Under the pieces are notes generated by a model, which saw only the letters and a program-made list of their open reading frames with translations, ran no database searches and was not told where the DNA came from. This document shows, piece by piece, positions 39,483-50,171 of a stretch of 64,000 nt of DNA. The stretch is from Closterium sp. Naga37s-1 (taxonomy: Eukaryota > Streptophyta > Zygnematophyceae > Desmidiales > Closteriaceae). The stretch's first letter is position 1; the number at the start of each line of letters is the position of its first letter. The DNA lies in assembly GCA_947471745.1 (NCBI GenBank), contig CANJKZ010000548.1:184001-248000 (forward strand). Direction: 5' to 3'. Position numbers and translations under genes: made by a program.

Positions 39483-40227
39483 CACCCCCATAGCCAAAGT
39501 GGGGTGTAATCAGCACAATGAGCAGTCATAGCAATAGTTCATAAATATGAGCAAAGCTATTGGTAGTCACAGCGGGCAAGTGAGGAGGAGGAGGGACTGT
39601 GAGAGGAGAGAAGATGGGAGGCGACGATTGAAGCTGCAGACACACGGGCAACAGAAGCGGCTGACACAGTGGCGGCTGACACAGTGGCTACCGAGACAGA
39701 GCGCCCCGGAATACTGGAGTAACTGGCTCTGCGGCTACGACGAGCGGCAGAAGCAACGGACCCACGGGCGACTGGTGCAGCAGGCTCTCAGTGGCTACCG
39801 AGACAGTGCGTCCCGGAATACAGGAGTAACAGGCTCTGCGGCTGCGACGAGCGGCAGGAGCAACGGACCCACGGGCAACAGGTGCAGCAGGCTCTCTGAG
39901 CTACCAGGATAGTGCGCCCCGGACTACAGGTGCTGCGGACGACAAGACAGCAGCCTCCACTCAACCTCCCCCAACAGTCCCACACCCCTCTCACACACCC
40001 CCTGTTTCACCCCTAGCTCCATTCCCACATCACCCCCCTAGTGCCACTCCCCACGACTCCCACACCTCCACCCCCCTCAGCGGCAGCTGCAGCAGTGGGA
40101 GACAAAAAAGGAGGAGGGGAGAACCCACACCTCTCACCCCCATGCTCGCCACCCCACACCCCAGCCACCGCGGAACGCACGGTGGAATGGGAGCAATGGG
40201 CAGCACCGAGGGGGGGGGGACGGGGCG
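39483..40227 (-). other. non-coding interior of element E
   Basis: Begins at the purine tract next to the 3' LTR. It contains two copies of a block around GGCTACCGAGACAG...GCCCCGGAAT, CGACGAGCGGCAG, CAACGGACCCACGGGC (39675-39875), and a short third (39880-39935). No gag or pol signature. Confidence 0.6.
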
Positions 40228-40500
40228 GGCTTCTGCAGAGGCGGCTCGCGCGGGTCCTGGGGCGGCTGCTGCAGGTGCGGGCTGCTCCAGGGGCGGCTGC
40301 TGCAGGTGCGGGCTGCTCCAGGGGCGGCTGCTGCAGGTGCGGGCTGCTCCAGGGGCGGCTGCTGCAGGTGCGGGCTGCTCCAGGGGCGGCTGCTGCAGGT
40401 GCGGGCTGCTCCAAGGGCGGCTGCTGCAGTGGCGGGCGGCTCCAGGGGCTGCTGCTGCAGTGGCGGGCGGCTCCAGGGGCGGCCGCCGCAGTTGAAAGGC
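40228..40500. repeat. 30-bp GC-rich tandem repeats in E
   Basis: Five near-perfect copies of GGGCGGCTGCTGCAGGTGCG plus GGCTGCTCCA, followed by two or three shorter variants. They give open frames on both strands but no domain. Confidence 0.85.
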
Positions 40501-40559
40501 AGAAGGGGGGGGGGGAAAACGCACGGCCCCTAGGGCGCCCCGAGGGGCGACGAGAAGGG

Positions 40560-40985
40560 AGCCGCGCGCCCCCCCCCCCCGGGGCGCCGCGACGGGCACC
40601 AGGGAGGGCGCCGCGACGAGCCCCCAGAGCCGCCTCGACGGGCGACGGGGAGGGTGCCACGCGGGCCCCCCGAAGTCGCCTCGACGGGCGACGGGGAGGG
40701 CGCCGCGCGGGCCCCCCGAAGTCGCCTCGACGGGCGACGGGGAGGGCCGCGCACGGCCCCCGAAGTCGCCTCGACGGGCGACGGGAGGGGACCGCGCGCG
40801 GCCCCCGTGGTCGCCACGACGGGCGACTGGTGGGGAGGCCGCGCGGGCCCCCAAGGTCGCCTCGACGGGCGACGGGAGGGGAGGCCGCGCGGGTCCCCGA
40901 GGTCGCCTCGACGGGCGACGGGAGGGGAGGCCGCGCGGGTCCCCGAGAGCGCCTCGACGGGCGCTTCGACGGGAGGGGACCGCGG
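40560..40985. repeat. CCTCGACGGGCGACGGG tandem repeats in E
   Basis: Around nine degenerate units centred on CGCCTCGACGGGCGACGGGA with GGCCCCCGAAGT spacers, near the primer-site end of E (its leader). Comparable arrays occupy the leaders of D and F. Confidence 0.8.
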
Positions 40986-41174
40986 AGGCCCCCCCAAGGG
41001 CACCACGACGGGCGCCACGGAAGGGAAAACCGCCAGGCGCCCCGAGCGCGCGGCGGGCAGAAATTAGGGTTTCGCCGCCGCGCACCACGGGGCGCGCGGC
41101 GGACAGTACGGCAGCGGAAGCGGGTGGTGGGCCCATACACAGGAAGGCGGCAGACATGCCGCCCTCTGATACCA

Positions 41175-41390
41175 TATCAGAAGTAGTAGGAGTACGGCCT
41201 AGGCTTAGTAGCCTAGGCCACAGTAGGACTAGTATCGAGGAGCCAAGTACGAGCTAGGAATGTGTGTAGGAACAGAATTGAGAAGGGATGATTGAACTAG
41301 CAAGCAGCAGGATACAAATAGCAAACCCTAAGGGGTTGTACTCACTATAGAGTACCCCACTGCAGGCTACACAAACAACATAATCTGACA
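41175..41390 (-). repeat. 5' LTR of element E
   Basis: 216 bp in minus orientation, next to the initiator-Met primer site complement CCCTCTGATACCA (41162-41174). Confidence 0.85.
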
Positions 41391-42048
41391 AATCACCCCC
41401 TTCCGCCATTGGTAGCACTTGTGGTGTCGACGGCGCTCCCATGTCTGGAGCAGCATGTCCCTAGAAATCCCGCACGGACCCACCAAGCGGGAGGTACACG
41501 CGGGGCATGCTCAAATTCGGTGGAGTACGCGTGCAACCACCAAAATCCGCTAAGGAGGTTGCACAAGTGGAGATACGTGTCAGAGACGACACCAATTCAC
41601 CAGAGCTCCAAAAACTGAGCTCATAGAGCGCGGCAAGTGCAAAGTACGAGAATCAGTGATTTGATTCCAATTCACCATAGTTTCCTACGTCTCCGTAGCT
41701 TGATTTGAGTCATGCAAATGGCGGTTTTCCTATGTTGAAGAGCAGAGTATGCCTTATTAGAAAAATCATGCATGCAAGGTAGACAGGCGTGAATACATAG
41801 AATGTCATCATACAAAAAAATCCCCTTTTGACTGCCAACCATCATTCCACATGCCTCAGCTCATGCATTCTCGATGGACACTCAACCCAACAAGTTTCAT
41901 TCCAATGTTTTTTCAACACTCATCTCAATGGTCAGTCGAACATATTCGTTTTGCTCAAATCTCCAGCATCCCTCTGCAACTTGTCTCTCGACACTATGCT
42001 CCAAACCCTCTCAATGTATCAACACAGGAGTAGGCTATCTCATCCTCA

Positions 42049-42575
42049 TCCCGGATATAACCGCACCTGCGCTTATAATAAAACACGATTTTTCAGGGGG
42101 GTGCGCTTATAAATGAGTGAAAAATATAAGCGCATGCGCTTATAAAATAACAAATATACAATTGTTATTTTTACTAGCACGGAAATGTAATTCGCGTCAT
42201 TGCGCACCCAATTGAGTCGATTTGAAACAGGGTTGTGGGTGAAAATCTCTCGCTACTTGGCAGGGAAAGATTCCCTGCCAGCACATACACTCAAACTGAG
42301 TCACTAGGCGCTTCTGTCAGCATATGCTGACTGGACGCGCAGCCTGCCGGGTTTGAATGCGAAGGAAATTTGATTTTCAGGTCATCGCCTTGCTAAAGCG
42401 AGCTTTGTTACAGTAGTTTGACAGCTTTTGAAATTTAAAACTAACATGCGCTTATAATAAATCACGTTTTTTTAAGGGGGTGCGCTTCTAATTGAGGATC
42501 GGCCATAAGCGCATTGCTCCAGATAGAAGCGCATGCGCTTTTAATAGGCCTGCGCTTATATCCGGGGTGATACGG
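42049..42575. mobile_element. TIR element at the duplication junction
   Basis: The right end matches 37084-37492 (CGGGGTGATACGG then TA 42576-42577); the left end CCCGGATATAACCGC is a shortened form of the same terminus. It holds the additional block TTATAAATGAGTG...GCGCTTATAA missing from the first copy. Its left edge is also where copy 1 of the tandem duplication ends. Confidence 0.6.
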
Positions 42576-43699
42576 TAGTTAATTTCTTGTGACTGGTTCA
42601 TTCATTGTTGTTGTTTTGAAGGGCCCTTACTAAATGTGTGTGCGGTGTATTAGACTTGGGGATTCGCTAACCTTGACTCTTGAGGGTATTGTTCTGTGGT
42701 ACCTGAATGTGAGTTTATCTAGGCAAAGTTTCTCCAGATTTTCGAGCGGGACCATCCCTGCTAAAATGGCCATCCTTGAATCAGGCCCCAGTGACGCGTA
42801 CCTCGTAAGCCCCCCGATACTCGTATTCTTCAGACTCAGATTTCTTCGTCCCGCGGCAGCACCAGGAATAACCAAACTCCGTCTTTCTAACCTTAGCGGT
42901 AGAGTCGCTGTAGAAGAGCCAGTATCGTGCTATGTCGAGCCTTCACCAACACCCTTTACTCTACCTCATGCCATCGCGACGAGAAGCCAATCACCCCCTT
43001 CCTTCATTGGTAGCACTTGTGGTGTCGACGGCGCTCCCATGTCTGGAGCAGCATGTCCCTAGAAATCCCGCACGGATCCGCCAAGCGGGAGGTACACGCG
43101 GGGCATGCTGAAATTCGGTGGAGTACGCATGCAACCACCAAAATCCGCTAAGGAGGTTGCACAAGTGGAGATACGTGTCAGAGACGACACCAATTTACTA
43201 TAGCTCCAAAAACTGAGCTCATAGAGCGTGGCAAGTGCAAAGTACGAGAATCAGTGATTTGATTCCAATTCACCATAGTTTCCTACGTCTCCGTAGCTTG
43301 ATTTGAGTCATGCAAATGACGGTTTTCCTATGTTGAAGAGCAGAGTATGCCTTATTAGAAAAATCATGCATGCAAGGTAGACAGGCGTGAATACATAGAA
43401 TGTCATCATACAAAAAAATCCCCTTTTGACTGCCAACCATCATTCCACATGCCTCAGCTCATGCATTCTCGATGAACACTCAACCCAACAAGCTTCATTC
43501 CCTTCCAATGTTCTTTCAACACTCATCTCAATGGTCAGTCGAACATATTCGTTTTGCTCAAATCTCCAGCATCCCTCTGCAACTTGTCTCTCGACACTAT
43601 GCTCCAAACCCTCTCAATGTATCAACACAGGAGTAGGCTATCTCATCCTCATCAATCTGCTCAGTCACACTCCCATCCGGTACCACACTTGGCGAGCAT

Positions 43700-44870
43700 C
43701 GCCTCGCATAGATCAGCTTGGCAGGAGGGCGAACATACCTTCTAGGACGCTAAGGCAGGTGTGGAGCATGTGGTGGAGAATCATGATGATGCAGCTGCTA
43801 CTACTGTTCCTGTTGCTACGGCTACTACTGCTGCTGCTCCACCTCAGCTGCTCGTGCATCCTCGGTCATCCAAGACATCTCCTCCTCCGACAACTCAGTA
43901 AATTCCACTTGCCTTGAAGGTCGCTGCACTTCATCTGCCTCAACGATGAGTGGTGTAGACGGAAGAATTTGCTGCTGCTGCGTCCACTCCGTCTAGTAAA
44001 ATTGCTAATGAAACTTCACATCCCTGACACAATCAATTTCTGGCTGATAAGTCCTACAGCAGCCAGCAATTGTGATCATTTGCAATCTCCAAGTGCAACC
44101 AATTTTTTCAGAAGCTTCCAACATTCCCCTTTTCTCCTTAAGTACATCGAACACCACCATGCACCTATATGATCAGCATGTTCACAGCTAGAGCACCCCC
44201 ATACAACTTGGTGTATGGTGTCAAGGTTATATTTGTGTAGTGAGCTAGTGTGGCTATTTGGTTAACTTCTATTGGTGGTGAACCTCTTGCCTAGCTTTGA
44301 TGTACATTTTCTCTCTCCTTTCTTGTGAAACCCCTCTTTCTTCTCTTCACTTTTGCAAGCACTCCTAAACCTTTTTTTCCTTAGCTACTACTCTTAACAT
44401 AGGGAACACATTGATTATTCCCAATAGTCACGAGTACCGGGTTCTCCACAAGGGCGACCTGCCGTAGTGGAGACACCTAGAATGGATCTAGCAGCCATGC
44501 ATTCCCAAGGAGAGTGCATGCATCTTTCTGCAAGGGTCGGGGTGAACCGCCGAGCCACCCCATTTTGCTGGGGGTTAAAGGGCATTGTGAGCTGATGCTA
44601 ATTCCCCTTCCTTTTCAGCTCCCCCTCATAATCAACGCCAGTGAAATCTTCTCCATGGTCGGTGCAAATCACCTTCACTTTGTGTCCGCTCTCCCTTTGT
44701 GCCCTCAGCATCCACTCCTTGAGAGAAACCGCTGCCACTTCCTCTTTCACGTGTATGGTCGTTCACAATGGTCAAGAATAGCGACTGCCCGAGAAGGAAG
44801 AGGCCTTCGTAGGGCCCACTACATCGTGGGGCCTTGGCTGGTCCTTTGCTGCTGCTGAAAGAGAACTTGG
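43700..44870 (-). mobile_element. copia integrase fossil
   Basis: Reading the minus strand from about 44860 downward gives copia integrase-like words: V-V-G-P, S-R-Y-F-L-T-I-V-N-D-H-T, then K-V-I-C-T-D-H-G-E-D-F-T-G-V, then P-Q-Q-N-G-V-A. This is the recognisable catalytic core of Ty1/copia integrase. The remainder toward 43700 is too decayed to assign. Broken in several places and old. Confidence 0.7.
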
Positions 44871-44974
44871 AGGAACTTAGTCACCTTTAAACTCTTATCT
44901 GTCACCATCGTTCGCAACATAAGTTCACATGATACACTACCTCATGCGATGTCTCTCAATCGGCCTCACCATCT

Positions 44975-45778
44975 GAAATCAAACGAAAGATGGAGTGCAC
45001 AGACGGATTTCTGCATAGCGCCTTTAAACGTTCATAGCGTTCTGTTCACAGCTCTAAATGATCATATTTAATTTGGATCTAGAGCGTCTTAACGTCACTT
45101 ACAGCTGGCAATTTAGATCGCACGATTTCATCAAGTATTGACGACGCAACGTCAGTTTGAACAAATGGCACTATGGCAGACACTATAGTCTTAGAACACA
45201 AATTAGGACGAGTTAAAAGTTGGGAATGACTCCCAGCTCCCAAAAACCCCAAGAGCCGAGGTACAGTGATTTGGAACAGTGTAACACTGTCTCCAACAAA
45301 AAAGAGTCTCGAAATTACCCTTCACAAGGGCCTACACCAAGTGAAATGTTACACTACACAAAGTAATGTAACTTTTCTCAATATCTTGAAATATACCCCT
45401 TTTGTGGGCTTCGAGATCATCTGAATCTTGAAACCAAGGCTCTGGTTCCTCACCATAAACTCATCATTGAGTTCTTGATGGGTCTGCTGTACACACCTGC
45501 GACACGCCGAACGTTCGACACACGACAAAATAGAAACCGCGCACGAGACACACGACAAAATAGAAACCGCGGACGGGACACAAACGACCGCGTGACACGC
45601 AACTAGCGATAACTCGCTATTGACTCAACACACATATTCGACATCACGACACATTATTCACACACTATTATAAGCATGAAATATATATACTATCGTATGC
45701 CCTCATACCATTCCATGCACACATGCATGCACGCACACGAACAACAAGCCGGGTGCAAACCGTAAAGTTGCACCAACA
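44975..45778 (-). repeat. inverted relative of LTR G
   Basis: On the minus strand it starts TGTTGGTGCAACTTTACGG at 45778 and follows LTR G (38528-39356) through AATAGCGAGTTATCGCTAG to ACGTTTAAAGGCGC and ATCTTTCGTTT near 44978, with about 85% identity by eye. The end nearest 44975 is unclear. It may be the LTR of the same decayed element as the integrase fossil on its left. Confidence 0.75.
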
Positions 45779-47543
45779 GCAATTGCGCGATGGCCTATCA
45801 TCCGGTTTATCATTGTCAGGCATATCCTTGGCTGGTTCACTAGATTGTTAAAAGCGTAATATAATGAGAACAAGCAAACTGTTGAGGGACCCATTGCATT
45901 ATGAAAAATTCTGCACCTAGGAGGAACTGGTGTTGTTTTGAGCCAAATATTGGCTAGACAACGAGCTAAATGGTTGTGAGGGCTGTGAAATAAGTACCTA
46001 GTCGAGCGTGTCAGCAGCTATTGATATGAATTGGAGCTCGGCATAAACATGACATCGCAAAAGCGAATGTTCAGAGCAAGGATGATCCCTATTGCCTAGG
46101 TTTTTGCAAGAACCTATCAGCGTGCCAAAGTTGTGTTTGGAAGGTCAAATAAAAATAGTATGTCAAGTCAAGAAGTGTATCTTGCTGGAGGTGGACCCAA
46201 TCGTATGAAAGTGGCTTAACAATATGTACTATGTCTGTAAAAGGACTTCATACGAAAATAATTATTACAGCAGATAAGTTGTCAGAGGTGGAATAGTGGG
46301 ATGTGATTGATGTGTTGGCAAATGAATATGGTGAAGTACTTCTACAAAACGCATGGATGGTAATGGTACCCTCTAGGGAAGTCGTACTTTACGACATGCT
46401 TGAGGGATTTGGTACAACAATTTTTTGAAGAGGGACATAGAGGTAAGGGCATGCGAACACGGGGGACATAGAGGTAAGGGCATGCGAACACGGGGATGAG
46501 TCTTAACTAGGATAAAGGGCTAACCGAGCGAGGCAATACCCTTTCATAATGAAGAATTAGAGAACACAAGCTCATGCACACACTGACTCAACGACATGCC
46601 AATGTTGTGTAAATAAACAAATAAATCAAATGTAGCCAAACGAGTTCCTTCCCGTCGAACCACCCCAGCCAATTCCAATGTAAATGATGGAAATACCACA
46701 AGACGCAGCCAACCTTTGCGTCCAACCAGGGAAGTCATGGATTCATTTAACGAGACGGTTCGCTAGACTGGGGATGGTGTGCGAGCGACTAAAGTGGTGG
46801 TGCAAAAACCCAGTTATAAGGAACATGAGGTCTCGGTGGGGTTAGACCCAGACGCTACGACAACTCCACGCGTGTGAGTACGAAAGCATTGCACGGCCAG
46901 CCCTGGAAGAGCTATGGATGTGGAAGGATTGTACTGCCTCACACACATGCACCATGAAGCACAATTCATAACGAATAAGCCAGAGATGGAAGCGGAGCAG
47001 GGGCATTGGACAAATTAATTGAAGGCAAAGTAAATACAGTTGAAAACTGGCAACTACGGTTGAAATTACTGGAAAATAGTCAAGAAGGAAATAGCGGGGT
47101 TAGGGGGATCTAGCATGAGAAGGTAGAGCCGCATCAGAGGAGGAAGGTGAGCCTCAGAAGGGTGTACATGGCAAGGAACGTGGAGGAAGAAGAGCCAACT
47201 ATTGCTGAGAAGGAATTGGTGATAGGTGGGGATGCAAATAAAAAGGAGGCAAAAGACCAGTTGAGGTGTTTTGAAGGAATTTATGCAAGCCTTTACTACA
47301 TAAAAGAGGTAGGGCGATCCAATATGAATGATACAAGCATTGACGAGGTCCTAGTGCATAAGAGGAAGTAAACGATAAGCCTATATGGCATAGCTATCTT
47401 CTTGACTCTTTGTGCTGCATAATTCATTGACGAAAGGGCATTCGCTCTCATGATGTTTGGCCTATTGAAACCAAAACATCGCCCTTGAAATGGCGACAGC
47501 TGCATTCATTGCAACGGTACGTATCGTGAAGTCCATGACCACT
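45779..47543. other. unassigned AT-richer sequence
   Basis: No gene is recognised. A 74-residue plus-strand frame (47147-47371, M-S-L-R-R-V-Y-M-A-R-N-V-E-E-E-E) is open but has no domain I know. A tandem duplication of about 32 bases (GGACATAGAGGTAAGGGCAT core) lies at 46433-46497. It may be old transposon interior. Confidence 0.4.
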
Positions 47544-47622
47544 TCTGGGGGGTTATGGGCGCACTCACCCGCTACACATACAAGCCATTTTATCCCAGTG
47601 GTTAGTGGCTGGGATTCTGACA
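47544..47622 (+). repeat. partial copy of element F LTR
   Basis: CTGGGGGGTTATGGGCGCACTCACCCGCTAC...CCCAGTGG...GGGATTCTGACA matches the last 79 bases of F's LTR with a few changes. A solo fragment with no element around it. Confidence 0.8.
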
Positions 47623-48129
47623 CAAGGAACCTGCTACTATGATCATGGACTCCTCTGAGCTGATACAAATTCCGCATCCTTTAACGAGCCGAAATCGCAG
47701 TCATGACTGGTCCGTAATGCCCCTATATTCTTAACCCACGCTTCCAATGTAGCGGTTGGCCCACAAGGCCCTCCCTCATATGGTAGAGGTTTGTAGTCAG
47801 TAAATGACGTAACAATCATACGCACACTAGCACGTTGTGGTCCCCAGAGAATCAACGTAGTGATTACACCGAATCCAACGTGAGCATTGGGCGCCAAAGA
47901 AGGTGGTTATCATACAAACCCTTGATTGAATTGTAGAACCTCCTCACTTTCGTTGCAAAAGGGCGAACAGTGTGGCTTGAGCACATAGCAGCGCCGTGTC
48001 GTCGCCGTTGTACCAGGACATATATACGCGACATATCTGAACTGCATGTAAACTAGTGGAAACCCTCGGTTCTTGAATCCTTAGAAAAAAACAATTGTCA
48101 AACTTCTCCACATCCCTAGAGATGATGGT

Positions 48130-48325
48130 AACTGTCGTAGGAAAAACCCCCGCTGGTATACCCCGGCCGTCAGTCCTAACCCGCCTACCCCATTATTTAC
48201 ACGCCTCGCTGGGTATCAAAGTAGGATTATTCACTCCTATATGAGCACAGGAATTTGAACCCGGAACCTCATCCTTCGAGAGTGCCACATTTTGCTAACT
48301 GTGCCACTTCAGGATGTCCACATTC
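48130..48325 (-). repeat. tRNA-derived SINE candidate
   Basis: Minus strand: an A-box-like TGGCACAGTTAGCAAAATG is followed after about 30 bases by GAGGTTCCGGGTTCAAATTCC, a good B box, then a body containing CCTACTTTGATACCCAGC and GGCCGGGGTATACCAGCG. Head plus unrelated body is the layout of a plant tRNA-derived SINE. No poly-A or T tail or target duplication can be identified, and no second copy lies in the window. Confidence 0.5.
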
Positions 48326-48329
48326 TTAG

Positions 48330-49832
48330 AGGAATGTCAATGTCTAGTTTGGACACTTTCGAATTTACATTTTTGTTGATCGTTAGTAATGTACTGGACA
48401 ATGTAGTTTTTGTAAGCCGTTTACGGGGAGTCGTGTTTCGCCTCCATACCTATTAGGGGTGTTTAGCCGGGCACCAATGGATGTCTAGGCATCCGTTTTG
48501 AGTGCGTGCAACGTTTCCCTCTGACCTCCCTCCGAGCACCTTTCCCATCTGTACATCGTGCTGTGATGTATCATCGACACACCACCACAGCATCCATTCT
48601 AAATCTGGTGCCTCTGCAACCTTCTCGTTCCTCCGCCGCTGCTAGTGGTACGCTGTCGGGATCTTAAAAGTTTATTACCCGGACCCAGCCACGCCAAGGC
48701 CCCGACTCCGATTCCTGAACTCCTAGTACAAGTCAGTGTGGTTTAGTACTACTAGTAGTAGCGTTTTGGACCCACTCGTCATCATACTACACTACTACTA
48801 GTACTACAATACCACGACTGCTACTACTGTTTACCACCTCACTACTAATCTCAAATTTTCGTTTCGCCGGGCTGCGCAGACGGCCGTCGTCGTGACTTGG
48901 CGGCCAAGTCGACTCCTGTTAGTATCGTAGATGCCTTAGTCAGCAAAAGTCGGCATGCTAATGTTGATTGCGTTCTCCTCGCTCTCGCGATTCCAACGAT
49001 ATGCACAGCGTTTAATTCCGGCAACGTTTCACTAACGCTTGACTAGCTTTACAGTCTCACCAGCGCTTGACTTGCGCTTCATGGGGCATTGACGGGCCCT
49101 AAACTCGATTTCTGCTTCACAGGCCCTTTGCGGGGCCTTCACGAAACCCTGACACGAAAATCTGCTTTCACAGGTCCTTCACTAGCGACTGTCGGGAGCT
49201 TCTCGGGTGAATCCGCGTCACTAGTGCCTCGCGGGGCCTTGACCAAAGGCTTCCCTAGCCCTTCACTAGCAATTCACTAGGCAAGAAATGTGCCATCTAT
49301 TGGACTTGAACATTGCGCTCCAAAATAGAACTACGCCAAGGTTGTAATTCCAGACAACTACAACAAAATTATACTACTCCCAAAGCTCACAAGTACCCCT
49401 AATCAAACGTGTCTCACAAGTAAACCCCTTGAATCTAAACTTGTCCCACGCGCCATGTGTCACGTCGAGTCGCACACGCAACCGAGTCGAACACCCCCAA
49501 AGTCAGAAATTCAGAAACTTGTGCACTACGCGATCTTTCAACCCCAATTCCACTCCCGTCGAACACTTCCTCCCCTCTACTCCATTCTTCCTCAAACGTC
49601 ACTCTCTCCTCCCCATATCTTCAAGTTCCGTAGCTCACACGCCAAGCCTAGCTTCTTAGCTCCTTCGTTCATCCTTTTCTTCACGCCACCGTTCAGTAGA
49701 TTCCGCCGTCGGTCCAAATTTCACCATCGGTCCAAATCCCGCCGTCACTTAGGTGAGGTTTGTCGAATCACACCAACAACAACTCCAGCTAGAGCCACTG
49801 CGATGAATCATGAGTATGCATTATGGCACGGG
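48330..49832. other. unassigned sequence with simple repeats
   Basis: Contains ACTACTAGTAGTAC-type trinucleotide runs (48725-48840) and a degenerate array of TTCACTAGC/GGGCCTT-like words (49020-49280). A short open stretch reaching element D's left edge (ATG 49802, M-N-H-E-Y-A-L-W-H-G-L-T) reads on in frame across the target site on D's right side (A-P-V-L-P-A-T-A-L). It might be a small exon, but no family is assigned. Confidence 0.35.
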
Positions 49833-49837
49833 CTCAC

Positions 49838-49962
49838 TGAGAAGAAACGAGGAATGGGAATGACTAAGGGAAAGTTGGGTACAAGTACAAACCCTAGAAA
49901 GCTGTACCCCATATGTGCTACCCCACTATAGCCTACAGCAGCTATGTCATATATGTCTGACA
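49838..49962 (-). repeat. 3' LTR of element D
   Basis: 125 bp, identical to 57163-57287. The purine tract complement CACCCCCATAGGC follows at 49963-49975, the same junction sequence as in element E at 39483. Confidence 0.93.
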
Positions 49963-50171
49963 CACCCCCATAGGCAAAGTGGGGGAGAACAAGGGGTCAC
50001 AAGACCAGTCAAGCAAAGCAAAGCAAGCTCAGGGTGGATCACAAAGTCACCACACATTCCGAGCACAAGTTCAAGGCCACAAGGCCAGTTCACATGCAGG
50101 ATTACATATATATATAAGGCTAGACAAGCAAGAGCAGGTGTATATATATATATGTAATAGTACAAACAAGG

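Larger units (their letters stand above)
38433..41390 (-). mobile_element. element E: short non-autonomous LTR element
   Basis: Flanked by a 5-bp duplication AATCA (38428-38432, 41391-41395), with the empty site at copy 2 (CCAATCACCCCC near 42989). Minus orientation: 5' LTR 41175-41390 (216 bp, TGTCAGATTATG...CTTCTGATA), initiator-Met primer site TGGTATCAGAGGG complementary to 41162-41174, then GC-rich tandem repeats, then the purine tract GGCTATGGGGGTG next to the 3' LTR (38433-39482). The two LTRs differ at about two positions once insertion G is set aside. No gag or pol is seen. Similar ends and PPT context to D suggest D or a relative could mobilise it. Confidence 0.85.
37110..43655. repeat. 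tandem duplication interrupted by insertions
   Basis: Copy 1 is 37110-42048 and copy 2 is 42190-43655. Matching parts are 37110-37736 with 42190-42819, 38259-38432 with 42820-42994, and 41396-42045 with 43000-43653, all at about 97-98% by eye. The extra length of copy 1 is accounted for by two insertions, 37737-38256 and 38433-41390, each with a clean empty site in copy 2. The junction between copies falls at the TIR element starting near 42049. No gene is recognised in the duplicated unit. Confidence 0.85.

Noticed and set aside
40030-41186. Two open frames of about 380 codons on opposite strands, Pro/Arg/Ala-rich
   Set aside because: Both run over the GC-rich tandem repeats in the leader of element E and have no domain; stop codons are simply rare in such composition.
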